A DNA stretch of 64,000 nucleotides, from the NCBI GenBank assembly GCA_039619475.1, contig CM077115.1:539680315-539744314 (forward strand), read 5' to 3'. This stretch comes from Icerya purchasi (taxonomy: Eukaryota; Arthropoda; Insecta; Hemiptera; Monophlebidae). Below, piece by piece: positions 26,568 through 37,774 of the stretch. Each line of letters starts with the position of its first letter. Position 1 is the first letter of the stretch. A program made the position numbers and the translations under genes. The notes under the pieces were generated by a model that had not been told where the DNA came from, did no database searches, and saw only the letters and a list, made by a program, of their open reading frames with translations.

Positions 26568-27153
26568 CGAGGGTCGTCCCAAAAGTAATATCTGTTTTTC
26601 CATAACTTAGCATCATTGCAACGAACGCGCGCGAAACTGCGGTAATACTTAAATTTTCAAATCCATTTTTTTGAGTTTGCCAACAAATGTTCAACAAAAA
26701 ACAGCAATGGATTATTTATTTAAATTCGTATGCGATCAGCATTGGAGCCAATGAAGAAACCAAGGGAAGGGACAGAGGGCGATAGGATATTGAAAGAACG
26801 GATGCAGCAATATAAGATGTAGGAATATTAAGTTCGGGAAGTTAGAAGTAAAGAAGGAAATGTTCGAACGACAGAGTGGGGCATTCGAAAAGGTTTTAAT
26901 AAAAAGCACATTCCTGATTATCACTGGTAATATACAGAAGATAATAAGCAGAGTCTGTAAATGAAAAAAGGTAACGAGATGAAGAAAGGAAGCTATGATT
27001 AAAACGCAATCGGCGTACGGCGTAAGGAAAAAATAATGTAGCACCGTAACGAAGGAATGTTACGAAACCAAAAATAAGGTAGAGTCTCCGCGCTCTCATT
27101 ATAGTGTCCAAGTTATGGAAAAATGATTATTACTTTTGAAATACTCTCCCAAA
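26568..27153. mobile_element. Internally deleted mariner (MITE)
   Basis: The left end reads CGAGGGTCGTCCCAAAAGTA and continues through ATCTGTTTTTCCATAAC; the right end read in reverse gives GTATTTCAAAAGTAATAATC followed by TTTTTCCATAACTT. The two termini align over about 40 bases, and a TA sits just outside the left end. The motif GGTCGTCCCAAAAGTAAT is a familiar mariner terminus. The 0.5 kb interior has no readable transposase (purine-rich, with stops in all frames), so this is a non-autonomous derivative. The right boundary is uncertain by a few bases. Confidence 0.72.
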
Positions 27154-29665
27154 TGATAAATTAACCGCTTTTACCTCGTGGGCAATCTCGAACGCAATGA
27201 AGGGTTTTTAAAAAATAATTATAAGGAAACTTCTATGAAAGAGAAATCTTACGTTATAAAATTGACTCTAAGATAAGGTATAATAACATCTAAGAACATT
27301 TCAGTTTATAAAATGTATACACACCATCATCGAAAAATAATAGATTAAAAAACCAGCTAAAATAAAAATCATAAAAAATTATTGAACATATTTAATAATT
27401 ACACATGTTAAACCCTAATTTTTTAGCTTTTTTTTTTTTTTTTTTTTTTTGTAATTACTTCCATCTCATTTCTTATTTAAGAATACTCTAATGATTGCTT
27501 GGCATTCCGAATTTTATGGGAGAAAAACAGGCAACAAGCAATCATTTATAAAATACGAGTAAAAAGAATAGGTAGTCTAAAAGAATCAGTACAAAACACC
27601 ATGTAAAGAAAGAATAGTATTATAACGCAATAACAAACAACTAAAAAATATATAATACTTAGCTTTTCAAACGATATATTAAATCAGTAACATGAAATAT
27701 CTGGATAATAAAATAAAATTGAAAGCAAAGAACGCTGTTCCCAAAAAATATCGTACTAACAAAATTCGAAAGACAATTTTACATATAAAAAAATCTTATT
27801 TATTCATTTGTTTTATTTATTGAGTATATATATATATATATATATAAAAAAAAAATGCAGAATAATTATTTGCCTACAAAATCCAAAATACCGAAAAAAA
27901 AACCTCGGATCAATACAAATGCCACGTATGATTCTATTGGATGCATAAAAATCCGATAACCATGAATTAGACCAAAAATAATACTGTTATTTTTTAATAT
28001 TTTAATAAACTAAAATGTCTGAAAAAAATGTTTCTAGTGTATACAATTATAAAACTCGATAAAAATTTTGATTACGAATCGATAAACTGGCCTCTCTACT
28101 CTATAACAAGAATCCTTCGTACCTCAATCATCATACACAAAATACAATATTACATTTTCCCAATATGCACTTTTTTTTCTTCAACGAGAAATTCCTCACA
28201 AATGCAGTAATTGAAATCCTTGAGATCCATATATGGAAATTAACTCGTCGTATTATAATAAATCGCAAAAAAAAACAAAACATTAAACGATTAAATTAAT
28301 AAGATTAGGGTGAAAAAAATCTTCAAACAAAAAAAAGTTGAAATTCTAATAGAAAACTCAGCTCATTATTTTTTAATAAATACAAATTAACTGCTTAACT
28401 TCTACCATTGGTAAGTTCTTAATTTTTCTCAAATAAGATAAATTTATAACTAGATTATAAATCCTAACATTCTTGCTCTAAATCTATTTTACGCGTAAAA
28501 TGCAACTGAAAGTTATTTTAAAAATATAATAGAAAACCGGATCAAATGATAACAGTTATTATTTTCATTTTAATTACGAGTTGTAAACTCTCCATTTAAT
28601 AACAATAACATATAGACATTCTTATTTTAATGTGTATGCACAGTGAACTTTTAATTTATCGTTTGGTAGTGATGGACTTCTGATATATACATATATTTAT
28701 ATCTATACGGGGACCGTCGAATAAATTTCGCGATTACTCTCATAGAGGGAGGTAAAATGAATTTTTTGAAAAACTTATCTCAAACTCTTTCACGATAGTC
28801 CCCTTCCAACTGAAAACACCGGCGCCAACGCTTCTCCCACCCCTCAAAGCACCCGCGATAGACCCCTGAAGGTAGGCCTTTCAGTGCCGCTGTCCGTAGC
28901 CGACTTTAATTCATCTAAGCCATTGTGACGCACTCTTTTGAGGTGGGTTTGAGTTTTGAGAAATGATAAAAGTCACACGGAGCCAGATGTGAACTGTAAA
29001 AAAGCCGGGGAAGCATCGGGATGGAAAATTTGATCAAAAACTGCCTCACGGCGAAGGGCGCACGTGCAGGCGCATTGTCTTGATGAAGTGCCCAACCGTT
29101 TTGCGCTAATTCCAGCCTTACACGATACACATGAGCTCGCAAAAAACTGAATTTAGAATTCCGCATTCACCGCCCGGTCCCCGGTGGCACATATTCCGGG
29201 TGCACAACACCATTAATATCGAAAAAACAGACGAGTAAAGCCTTCACTTTCGATTTTGACATTCACACTTTCTTCGGCCGCTCTCCTCCCTTTTCCACCC
29301 ACTGCATGTTCTACCTTTTGGTTTCTGGATCATACTGGAACACCCAGCTTTCACCACCAGTAATTATGGTTTCTATCCAATCGCGTCCTCCTGTCTCAAT
29401 TCGCGAAAGAAAATCTTCGCAGGTGTTCAAACGCAACCATTTTTGTTCCGCGGTCAACAGTTTGGAAACCATTTTCCAACACAGTTTATGCGTGCCTAAA
29501 TCTTTTGCAGATGTTTAGTTCGTCTGTTGTCCTTCTAAGGCTCATTCGACGGTCGGCAGTTCGCGGTTCTCGGCGGTGTGCGCGCTGAAGGGAACGCTCT
29601 GCTACGGATCATCTTCGAGTGATTCACACCTCTCTTAAACCGCTTAACCCACTCGAATGTACATA

Positions 29666-30984
29666 CACCCTGTCAAGAAAGTATCGGGAATTGTTAAATA
29701 AAACGAACAATTTTTAATTTTCATCCAAATTTATTTTGTCACCTTCAAAATAACATCCATTCGAAGCGATGCACATATGCCAACGCTTTTTCCACTCGGC
29801 AAAGCACTTTTGATAGGCGGTTTCCGGGATGGCCTTTAGCTCTCGCGTCGCATTCGTCTTGATATCATCAATCGATTCGAAGCGCATTCCCCGTAGCGGA
29901 AATTTGAGTTTTGAGAATAGGAAGAAGTCGCAGGGTGCTAAATCTGGTGAATACGGCGGTTGTTCGATGATATTTACCGAGTGTTTGGCCAAAAACTCAT
30001 TCACAATTATGGCTTTGTGAGACGGCGCATTATCGTGATGGAGAATCCAAGAATTGTCGACTCACAAATCGTTACGTTTACGACGGATAGCCTCTCTCAA
30101 ACGTCTCAAAACACTTAAGTAAAACTCTTTGGTGACTGTCTGTCCGGCTGGCACATATTCATAGTGTACCACGCCTCGAATATCGAAGAAAACAATCAAC
30201 ATGATCTTCACTTTCGATCGGCTTTGGCGAGGTTTTTTCGGCTTTGGCGCGCCAATTGGCCGCCATTCGGACGATTGCTGGTTCGTAAGCGTGTCGTACT
30301 CGTACACCCATGTCTCGTCACCAGTAATTATCTTTTCCAAGAAGGTAGGATCCAAATTGGCTCGATCCAGCATGTCTGCAGCTACCTGTTCTCGGTACTT
30401 TTTTTGAAAGAAATTCAGGTCTTTCGGAACAAGCCGAGCCGCAACGCGTTGCATACCCAATTTTTCGTGCACAATCGTACGTACGCTCTCGTGTGACATG
30501 CCCAATCCATGAGCCATCTCTCTCAAGCTCACATGACAATTTTCAGCAACGATTTCCTTGATTTTATCGACGTTATCATCGGTCACACTCGTTGAAGGCC
30601 GTCCAGAGCGAGGCATGTCTTCGACCGTCTCCCGACCATCCTTGAACGCTCTGTACCACTCGTAAACCCGCGTTTTTGATAAAGCAGATTCACCAAAAGC
30701 CTTCTGTAACATTTTCAGAGTATCGGCACAAGAAATTTCGTTCGAAACACAGAATTTAACACAAGTACGTTGTTCAATATTTTCACTCATTGTAAAACTT
30801 CGACAAAACACTTCAAGGTCGACTGATTTTAACAGCTGCTGTAAACACACTGGTTGACAGATCGCGCTAAAAATAGGCATCATAATACAAAACAGTTGTA
30901 CCAACCTGGAAAAAAAAAATTATCTGCCTAGCTATTACCCGGGAGATTTAAATTGACAATTCCCGATACTTTCTTGACAGGGTG
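29666..30984 (-). mobile_element. Nearly intact mariner element inserted in another mariner
   Basis: A 1319-bp element with perfect 29-bp terminal inverted repeats starting CACCCTGTCAAGAAAGTATC, flanked by TA on both sides (29664-29665 and 30985-30986). It contains a single minus-strand transposase frame with one internal stop. The perfect ends and near-intact frame mark it as the youngest transposon in the window. It interrupts the older mariner between its first helix-turn-helix segment and the TFEWVKRFK segment, which gives the relative order of insertion. Confidence 0.93.
29714..30790 (-). pseudogene. mariner transposase, one in-frame stop
   Basis: 359 codons including the terminal stop, close to the usual mariner length of about 345 residues. 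The start is placed at MSENIEQRTC (30790) because the preceding codons to 30904 resemble the 5' untranslated region and the family starts with this kind of motif. Residues 1-115 hold the two helix-turn-helix DNA-binding motifs (SKTRVYEWYRAFKDGRE, then the linker MPRSGRPSTS and VSLREMAHGLGMSHESV). The catalytic DD34D residues are visible: D158 in GDETWV, D253 in HHDNAPSH and D288 in APCDFF, with exactly 34 residues between the last two. A TGA at 30062-30064 (codon 243) lies ten codons before D253; the frame continues unshifted on both sides. It is therefore inactivated by a single nonsense change. It would catalyse cut-and-paste transposition at TA sites. Confidence 0.92.
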
Positions 30985-31299
30985 TATGTTCTTGATGAGT
31001 TTCCGTCGCATTACCGCCTAACTTCGTAACAAATTTGATCACGCAACGTTGTTTAGATTTTTTATCACACATTTTCACGACGGGTCGAACGAAACACTTC
31101 TGTCTGAACTACTGTAAAACACGAACCAACGAACCTTTCTACTTCAAATCTCGGTTACTGCTACAAAAATGACCCCTCTTTCGATTGCTACTATGGGAAA
31201 CGACATACGTTAATTCGGCGGAAACCTACCGATGCAATCCCGGAACTTATTCGACAGATATCGAGACGGATACGGTACTTATAGTGCTATCTTTTAGTG

Positions 31300-31497
31300 G
31301 TGTTCTAGCTGGAAAATATTCTTCGATAAGTCATTAATTTACGATTTTTCGGACATCGTTTTAATTTATCGTCGCTGTATGGTCGCGTCAAGAGTGTTTA
31401 CTTGGCCAAAACCAAAAATCCCAATGTACGTTCTTAAGAACAGCCGCATCGCATAGAGCTGAGTTGATGTCTCAGTGGTAGTGGTCGAAAAGCCAAG
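31300..31497 (+). promoter_or_regulatory. CpG-rich promoter-like patch
   Basis: More CpG dinucleotides than the surrounding AT-rich intron, with an arthropod initiator-like TCAGT at 31472-31476, about 25 bases upstream of CCAAGATGGCGG. The AAGATGGCGG string also resembles a YY1-type site overlapping a start codon. No TATA box at the usual position was noted. Promoter activity is inference. Confidence 0.3.
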
Positions 31498-31620
31498 ATG
31501 GCGGAATGTGCCTCCGGCAAAAGCGCACATCCGTACTATGTGTCGAATGGTATTGAGTCGAGGAAAGATTGTATAAACCCCGCTAAAATCAGGCAGGGCA
31601 GCTGGTGCGATGATCTATAG
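31498..31620 (+). CDS. Possible first exon of a nested plus-strand gene
   Basis: From ATGGCGG an open frame of 40 codons reads MAECASGKSAHPYYVSNGIE and ends SWCDDL before TAG. Codon use is balanced and richer in G+C than neighbouring random frames. I do not recognise the product. It may be a complete short frame or an exon leaving through one of the internal GT dinucleotides (for example CTG|GTGCGA near 31605 or AATG|GTATTG near 31550); neither donor is strong. It lies antisense within the large ANKRD11/12-like intron, directly after the right end of the outer mariner, so a transposon-derived or pseudogene origin is also possible. Confidence 0.25.
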   Translation: MAECASGKSAHPYYVSNGIESRKDCINPAKIRQGSWCDDL

Positions 31621-31884
31621 AGAAGTGTTCTAATCAAATCGACGTATCGCCGTTACATGTTAAAATTTCGTCACCATGATGCTGTTTTAATGTCGTTTTG
31701 TGCTAATTCTCAGCTTTTTTATAGTCGTGATTGTTTTTGTTTTGAATATGGGTACGTAATTTTGATTTTCGTCATCAGTTTATTCCAAATTTGTAAAATT
31801 TCGGCAAATATACATGTTACTGGAGTTTTGAAAGACCTCCTGCGTGGGAAGAGACGTTCCTACCTTGCGAAATTAGATTCGCAG

Positions 31885-31885
<1 letters not shown>

Positions 31886-31933
<48 letters not shown>
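31886..31933. repeat. (TC)n(TA)n compound microsatellite
   Basis: TC units run into about nine TA units and abut the 5' end of a SINE at 31934. Confidence 0.93.
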
Positions 31934-32066
31934 GGTAGCACGGTAGCCTAGTGGTTAAGGCGCTTGACTACCAAACTAGAGGTCACACATTAGTGTCGTT
32001 GGGCTTTATACATTGTGAACCTTAACTTCACAATCCCCGACGCCCTTCAAGGGTATATGACTTACT
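31934..32066 (+). mobile_element. tRNA-derived SINE, internally shortened copy
   Basis: Starts GGTAGCACGGTAGCCTAGTG with a box A (TAGCCTAGTGG); the box B region is degraded (AGGTCACACATTAGTG). The 3' part (ACATTGTGAACC, TTCACAATCCCCGACGCC) matches the end of the copy at 40048-40312, but about 110 bases between them are missing. Microsatellites flank both sides. Confidence 0.8.

Positions 32067-32099
<33 letters not shown>
32067..32099. repeat. (TA)n(CA)n compound microsatellite
   Basis: Six TA units followed by ten AC units, directly at the 3' end of the SINE, where it may have grown from the tail. Confidence 0.93.
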
Positions 32100-32887
32100 T
32101 TTTTAAGATATCACTGGTATTTTCACCACTTGTTCGGGTTCGACAAAATTTATTATTTTTGTTCTTCTTGTTAATGAAAACTAATCCATAGAGAAGCCTA
32201 ATGTTCTGCTAGTAGCAATATATATCGGTATGGATTTGTATTTACAGCGCTATCTCGTGATGATGTGAAGTTACAAATTATTCTTCGATTAAAATCAATT
32301 AATTTTTGGTCCTTTGATATGCTCTCGAAAGAAAATGATCAAAAACATTAGCAAAGCTCAAAACATAAATTCCTAATTTTCGCTGTGAGTGATGTAAGTG
32401 TTTTTGTGTGAGTAGTCCGCGACAAGGTAGCGCTTAACTACAATGTGTTCGTTACTGCCTTTAGTGTCAAACTGAGGGGGGATTTCTAAAATTCCACTGA
32501 AATATAGCAGTGCAGAGGGTAGAGGGTGTAATGCTAGAACATTTGACCGTTTTATAAGCACTTGGCCTTTGTTTCAAATGCTGTCAGGATCTACTAGCTA
32601 ATATGGCCGTGCACGTGCATTTTCCAGTTAGCAAATTTCGTTGTATGTCATCGATATATGTAGAGCGTGCCACGCTGAATTAAGCTGTTTTTCTACTATT
32701 TTTTTTTTTTTTTTGTAAGCGTGTTATCTGTACATGTAGCGTAATTTTTTTGTAATACCTCTAGTCATAGGGCGTCTTGGTAGAAACTGTTTGCATTGTA
32801 CTGCAGTGAAAAATAAGATAAAGTAATATGCGCATGTCTCGTATTTTAATTTTTTTTTGTAGGTGAAAATTTTTCAATTCTTTTTAG

Positions 32888-33010
32888 GAACTTCAGGCGG
32901 AGGTCCGCTATGACGTTGTCCAAGAAGAATCTAGCTTCGAGCGAAAAAATCGTTGGTTTTTTATTATATTCTGTGCATCTTACCCACCTCCAGTACTTTT
33001 GGAAAAATAA
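32888..33010 (+). CDS. Exon-like block of unknown identity
   Basis: A good acceptor (CAATTCTTTTTAG) is followed by GAACTTCAGGCGGAGGTCCG, clearly richer in G+C than the surrounding intron. In phase 0 it reads ELQAEVRYDVVQEESSFERK and then a hydrophobic stretch before TAA at 33008. The other two frames are also open for 8 and 37 codons, so the frame is not decided. Together with the ATGGCGG patch 1.3 kb upstream it could be the terminal exon of a small nested plus-strand gene. No family was recognised, and no single phase joins it convincingly to the 31498 frame. Confidence 0.22.
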   Translation, partial: ELQAEVRYDVVQEESSFERKNRWFFIIFCASYPPPVLLEK

Positions 33011-34214
33011 CAATAATAAAGTATTATGGTCCTAAGAATTTTTCTGTTAACTATAGACCATCTTAAAAATCCAGCGACTCTAAGATTGTAGGTTTCGGAC
33101 TAAGGACCTAAAATTTTATAAAAGTCTATTTACATGTTTTTAAAATTTTATTTATCTTCTGTATAGCAGGAAGTTAGCGAGCAATATTAGTTTACCAAAT
33201 CAAATAACTGAATACATTTATATAACAATATATACTGAAACATATAGTATTATTCAGTAAAATAACGCTACATATGCAATCGATCATGTCTCTAATTCGG
33301 GCGGAAATGTTATAAATCGTTTTATTTTGTATCTACACTTACAGAACCAATGTTAAAATTTGATTATTTGTGGCAATAACCTTTTCAGAACGCCAGTGAG
33401 ACAGATGTTTCTCCACAGATGATGTAAACGTAACAATTTTTTTTCTACAGCATCGTTAACAAAAGAAAAAAAATACATTCCATGTTCTTATGAAAACGAA
33501 TTTGAAAAAAAAATATTTACTCTCTTTTGAGCATTAGGATTTTAGGTTAAAATTAAGAAACAAATGATAAACTCTTTGTCACTGCTGAAGGGCCACGGTG
33601 TCTTATGCGGCAATTCTTGGCACGTGACGAACAATCGCTAAACATCACCATACTTCCCAAGCAAAATACGGTGAAATAAAAGAAATAAATTTCGAAGATC
33701 TCATATATTGTGTTAAAAAGATATGTTGATACATAAAATTTAAAGAACTAAAAAAATTATATATATGGTATGCATTGTACGGCGAGAAATAAACCTATTC
33801 GGATAAAGTTGAATTACCGACTAACCATCCATATGCAGAGATAATTTACAATTAGAAAACGATTAATTTGTTACAGGTAGTCTTTTGAAAGAAATTATAA
33901 AATTAATTTCACTGCCGTTGCGCTAACTGTCCGCATATCAGTTTCTCTACACATGCGTGATACTACTCGGGCCGATCTATACTTCTGCTAGTCGGATTAC
34001 ACACACATTTGTGATTGGATTTTATAAGATGGTATTGAATGGTTCGATTACATTTACGCCGCTCAATGACCCTTTATATGAATATATATAGAGACATATA
34101 AAATCTACCCTATATTCGGCACGTGTAGAACCCCATTGTTTCTTAATTTACCGAATAAATAATTTTAAATTTTGAGCCAGCAGCTGCTCTAGTTTGTATT
34201 TATATATCTATCTC

Positions 34215-34216
<2 letters not shown>

Positions 34217-34260
<44 letters not shown>
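34217..34260. repeat. (TA)n microsatellite
   Basis: 22 uninterrupted TA units. Confidence 0.95.
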
Positions 34261-34261
<1 letters not shown>

Positions 34262-34332
34262 TGATTTGCATAATAAATTCGTTAACTATAAAAAAAAAAA
34301 AAAATATATATAACTAATATTTTAAGCACGAA

Positions 34333-34367
34333 AAGTGTCTGTTGCATAAAAACTTCATCAGACACTT
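34333..34367. repeat. Perfect 9-bp hairpin
   Basis: AAGTGTCTG and CAGACACTT flank a 17-base loop. On the minus strand the loop side reads GTCTGATGAAG, the kind of motif seen near the ends of some retroelements. Confidence 0.6.
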
Positions 34368-35437
34368 CTTGGATTACCGGAAATTATTTATTTTATTTCA
34401 TGTCTTATAAATTACAGCCATTTTATAATCGCGCTACAATTCAGTAATGTTTAACCCTGTTTAACCCAGTTTCAGTTACCGTTACCGATTCAGTTATCAA
34501 TTCAACCAATAACAACGACTAGTTTCAATACATCAGAGTCCAAAAGATTTTTTAATACAAAAAATGAAATCTTACTACTAGAAACCATAACAGCTAACAC
34601 AATGGGAAAAAAATAACACAAATAAACCAACATCTGGTAAAATTAGCTTTTATTAATGCTGTTTATCCTTCTGCTAACAAATTTTTAAAAACAAAAATAA
34701 TGTCATAATATTTACAGCTAGTGACAAAATTGAATAAATATGATATATGTACATATATTGAACAAATCAGTTGTGGGGCAATTCTAGTAATACATAGTAA
34801 TTTCCCAGTTTCATTACAAATCATCCGAGAAAAACGGTATGCAGAATATGTTCTTGGCCGATGAATTTCATTGATTTTTTCATTGTAAAAACAAGATAAT
34901 ATTAGAACTAATTGTCCTAAAAATCAAAACAGATAACGCAAAAAGCGGATTCATATATCATGAGATCCTAAAGCTCTACTAAAATAACGATTGGAAAATA
35001 AAAGTACAAAGGATGACACTAATGTTGAATAACTTAAACCAAACAAAAAGAAAATTAAATTATCTCCTCAACCGAAGCAACATTCGATCAACAAAACATT
35101 CCCAAACCCTCAATAGATCAAGTAAAAAGTTTTTCTAACCCGTTAAAAACTTCTAGAAATCTCCTTTAATGATCAATCATGTCGAGAAAATCCGCCGTCA
35201 TCGCTTAAATTCATTAAAACAAACGTGTCAAAAATTAGATCCTCGATCAAAAATCAAACATTTATCGAAGATACCAAAAATGTTCCGAAAACAGGAAAAA
35301 ACAAAACTAAAATTCCATTAAAAAATAAATAATTTCTAAACAGTAATGTTACACCATCCAAATTTACCTACAATGACATTGCGAATTTAATTGAAAATTA
35401 CCTTTGATTTTTTAAATCTTTGCCTGGCCTACGAGAG

Positions 35438-35812
35438 CTATCGAATACCCAATCCTAACGAGAACAAGCAAAGATAAAAAAAGTATAACTTCGTATAAGG
35501 AATAGACAGTTCTGCAAAAAGAATAATACACTTAATGATGGAGTTAAGGAAATACAATATCAATATTGCGGTGCCTTGAATGAAACCAGGCTCTTGGAGA
35601 GCAGCATTAATCAGGCGGCAGGATACTATATATTTTTCTTTTGGAAAGGTTCCCAAGAAGACACAAGTAACTCCGCACAGAATTAGCATAGCAATAAAAC
35701 GTAATATAACGAAATTTACCTTTGATAATCCAGTAGCGACATCGGAACTACAATAATCGTTAGTGTATATGCCCCAATACCGCACATCACAGACGAAGAA
35801 AGAAAAAAACAT
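35438..35812 (-). CDS. Uncharacterised frame with membrane-like segments
   Basis: An intact 124-codon frame from ATG to TAG, the longest non-transposon frame in the intron. At least three hydrophobic stretches are visible (about residues 33-52, 78-92 and 105-122), with several cysteines. The preceding 150 bases on the minus strand (to about 35980) are relatively GC-rich and hold a short frame, MWSCVRMLALHIAIVVDLTY. I do not recognise the family. It lies on the same strand as the host intron. It could be a decayed retrocopy of a small multi-pass protein or a chance frame; an internal AAAG|GTAAAT would also permit splicing out its second half. Confidence 0.25.
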   Translation of the reverse strand: MFFSFFVCDVRYWGIYTNDYCSSDVATGLSKVNFVILRFIAMLILCGVTCVFLGTFPKEKYIVSCRLINAALQEPGFIQGTAILILYFLNSIIKCIILFAELSIPYTKLYFFYLCLFSLGLGIR

Positions 35813-36007
35813 CCTTTGCAGGTCGTACCTTATCAGTCGTTACGCTCGATTCCGAGCTGCGAGATTACCTATTTGTACAATCCAGCTGTACCGAATAGGT
35901 AAGATCCACAACAATGGCTATATGCAACGCTAGCATACGCACGCAAGACCACATTCGGAACTGATTGTAGCCGCTTGTGTCTGCTGTGTACTACTAGCAT
36001 GCATATG

Positions 36008-36172
36008 ATGATGTATATGTAGTGGTTTGCCATTGCCTTCCACGTGAATTAGCGATTATTTAATTTAATTTTTCGTAATAATTTTTATCGTCGCCCGGGA
36101 TCGAACTCGAGACTTCCGTAACGGAAGCTAATCGTTCTAGCAACTAGCCTATGGCGAAGACGATCTACGTAA
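36008..36172 (-). mobile_element. tRNA-derived SINE of a second family
   Basis: Minus-strand reading shows box A TAGGCTAGTTG (36141-36151) and, about 32 bases on, box B GAGTTCGATCCC (36097-36108) in a tRNA-like head ending CCCGGGCGACG. The body ends GGAAGGCAATGGCAAACCAC, followed by an ATC-type tail. Box spacing fits an RNA polymerase III internal promoter. Confidence 0.75.
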
Positions 36173-37774
36173 CTTAATAAATTGTTACCAGCTCAAATAC
36201 TGGTTTTGTTCGATAATTTCACTTAATCGCAGGTAATCAGCAAAAACAATTAAAATATATTTAAACAGTAATGGCTTACAGCTGCTACTATTTTGCGAAA
36301 CTTTCAATTTAACAAAAGCAAACATAAAACATATAAAAGAACACGAATATATCCCAGATCCAAACATTGGCATATGCTAAAAAAAACTTTTGAGAAGTAA
36401 CAATCTGATAAGATCAATATCATATAACAAGCGTAACAAAAGCCTCATTTGTTCAAAAAAAAAAAAAAAAGTTAGAAAAACATTTTAAAATGAGATTATA
36501 CGATTCGTCGATGATGACATCTTGTATAAAAAGATATTTCAGCAGTTCAAAACTTACACTTAAAAAATTACTCGACAATTTACATAGAGTAGCAGACTGT
36601 GTGGATAGATTAAATTACGATAAAAAGATTATAAGCAAAAATAAGTAAAGGGTGAAGTCAAAATCGATTAAATTCAAAACCAAAATTACAAGCAGATTAG
36701 AATAGAAACGACTCATTGTCGAAAGTTTTTAAAACGAATAACTTTACCTGATTAACAGAGAAGAAAAGAACTGCACGCAAACATAAGAAAAAAATCCACA
36801 CGTCAGCGGTAAATACGCAAACATGTGCAAATTTGGAATTGGTCTTCAAAATCACTGACCCCCCCCCCCCATAAATATAGGAAAGGCTACTATTAAAACA
36901 AGAATCTACCTTACAATAAAGTGGAAGAGATCATAATAATTTTACATACACGACACGATATTTCGAATGCATTCAGGAATTGAAAATAATAATGTTAGAA
37001 TTAACAAAAAATAAGTTTGGAAAATTTAATACCAAAATGTATAATTAAAAAACGTATATAAGTAAATCCAAAAACAAAATTGACAAACTACATAAAAAAT
37101 TTGCGCAAAATTTAAAAAAAGAGAAAAATGCATGCAAATAACTAAATGTAGAACAAAGTAAAAGTTCATAACATTTTAAATTTATTTAAAAAACTTGAAT
37201 CACATTAAATGCGAAAACGTTTTTCCCCATGTTTCTCGAGTCTACTCCAAATATATAGCTTTATACGACTTAATGGAGACATATGTATATGAATCAATCA
37301 GGTTTATGTATTTTTATATTTGAAGCAATTAAATCCTCTTCATTATACAGAATAGTAATTTTTGATTTTTTTTTTGTCTCAATTTTATTTCTAAGAAATC
37401 GAAAATATGCATAGCATTTCATGTGTTGACTGTTTTGTAATATTTAATGTTGAAGAATTGAAACATTAGTTTTCAGTGTTCTGCTTACAATATTCCCGGA
37501 TTTTTTTCCCGGAAGTATACATATTTTAAAACTATTTATTACTATTTTTCGCGAAGTAACATTTTGTCATATTACAATAGGAACGTATAACGTATAAATT
37601 ACCATAATAATTTCTCACAGAGCACTATATCCATGAAAAATAGTATAGAAATAAAAAGTAAACGAGCTGCTGAACATAAAATGATTATGATAGTCAAATT
37701 GAGCACTTTAGGGGAAAAAATGAACACAATTAACGTAATGAATACACATACATTTATAACACCCTAATACAGAA

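Larger units (their letters stand above)
28708..31264 (-). mobile_element. Older mariner element, split by a second mariner
   Basis: The left end (CGGGGACCGTCGAATAAATT) and the inverted right end (around 31235-31264, CTTATTCGACAG on the plus strand) share about 24 alignable bases. Minus-strand reading starts at about 31072 with MCDKKSKQRCVIKFVTKLGG, continues NATETHQEH, is interrupted at 30985 by the inserted element, and resumes at 29664 with TFEWVKRFK. It then shows GGESWVFQYDPETK (first-aspartate region, GDE changed to GGE), GWALHQDNAPAR (second) and HLAPCDFYHFSKLK (third). Several stops and frameshifts are present. The HTH, HQDNAP and APCDF order identifies a mariner transposase of about 345 residues. 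Outer limits are approximate. Confidence 0.78.

Noticed and set aside
29306..30539. Several plus-strand frames and a second minus frame (30318-30539)
   Set aside because: Shadows of the two nested mariner transposases.
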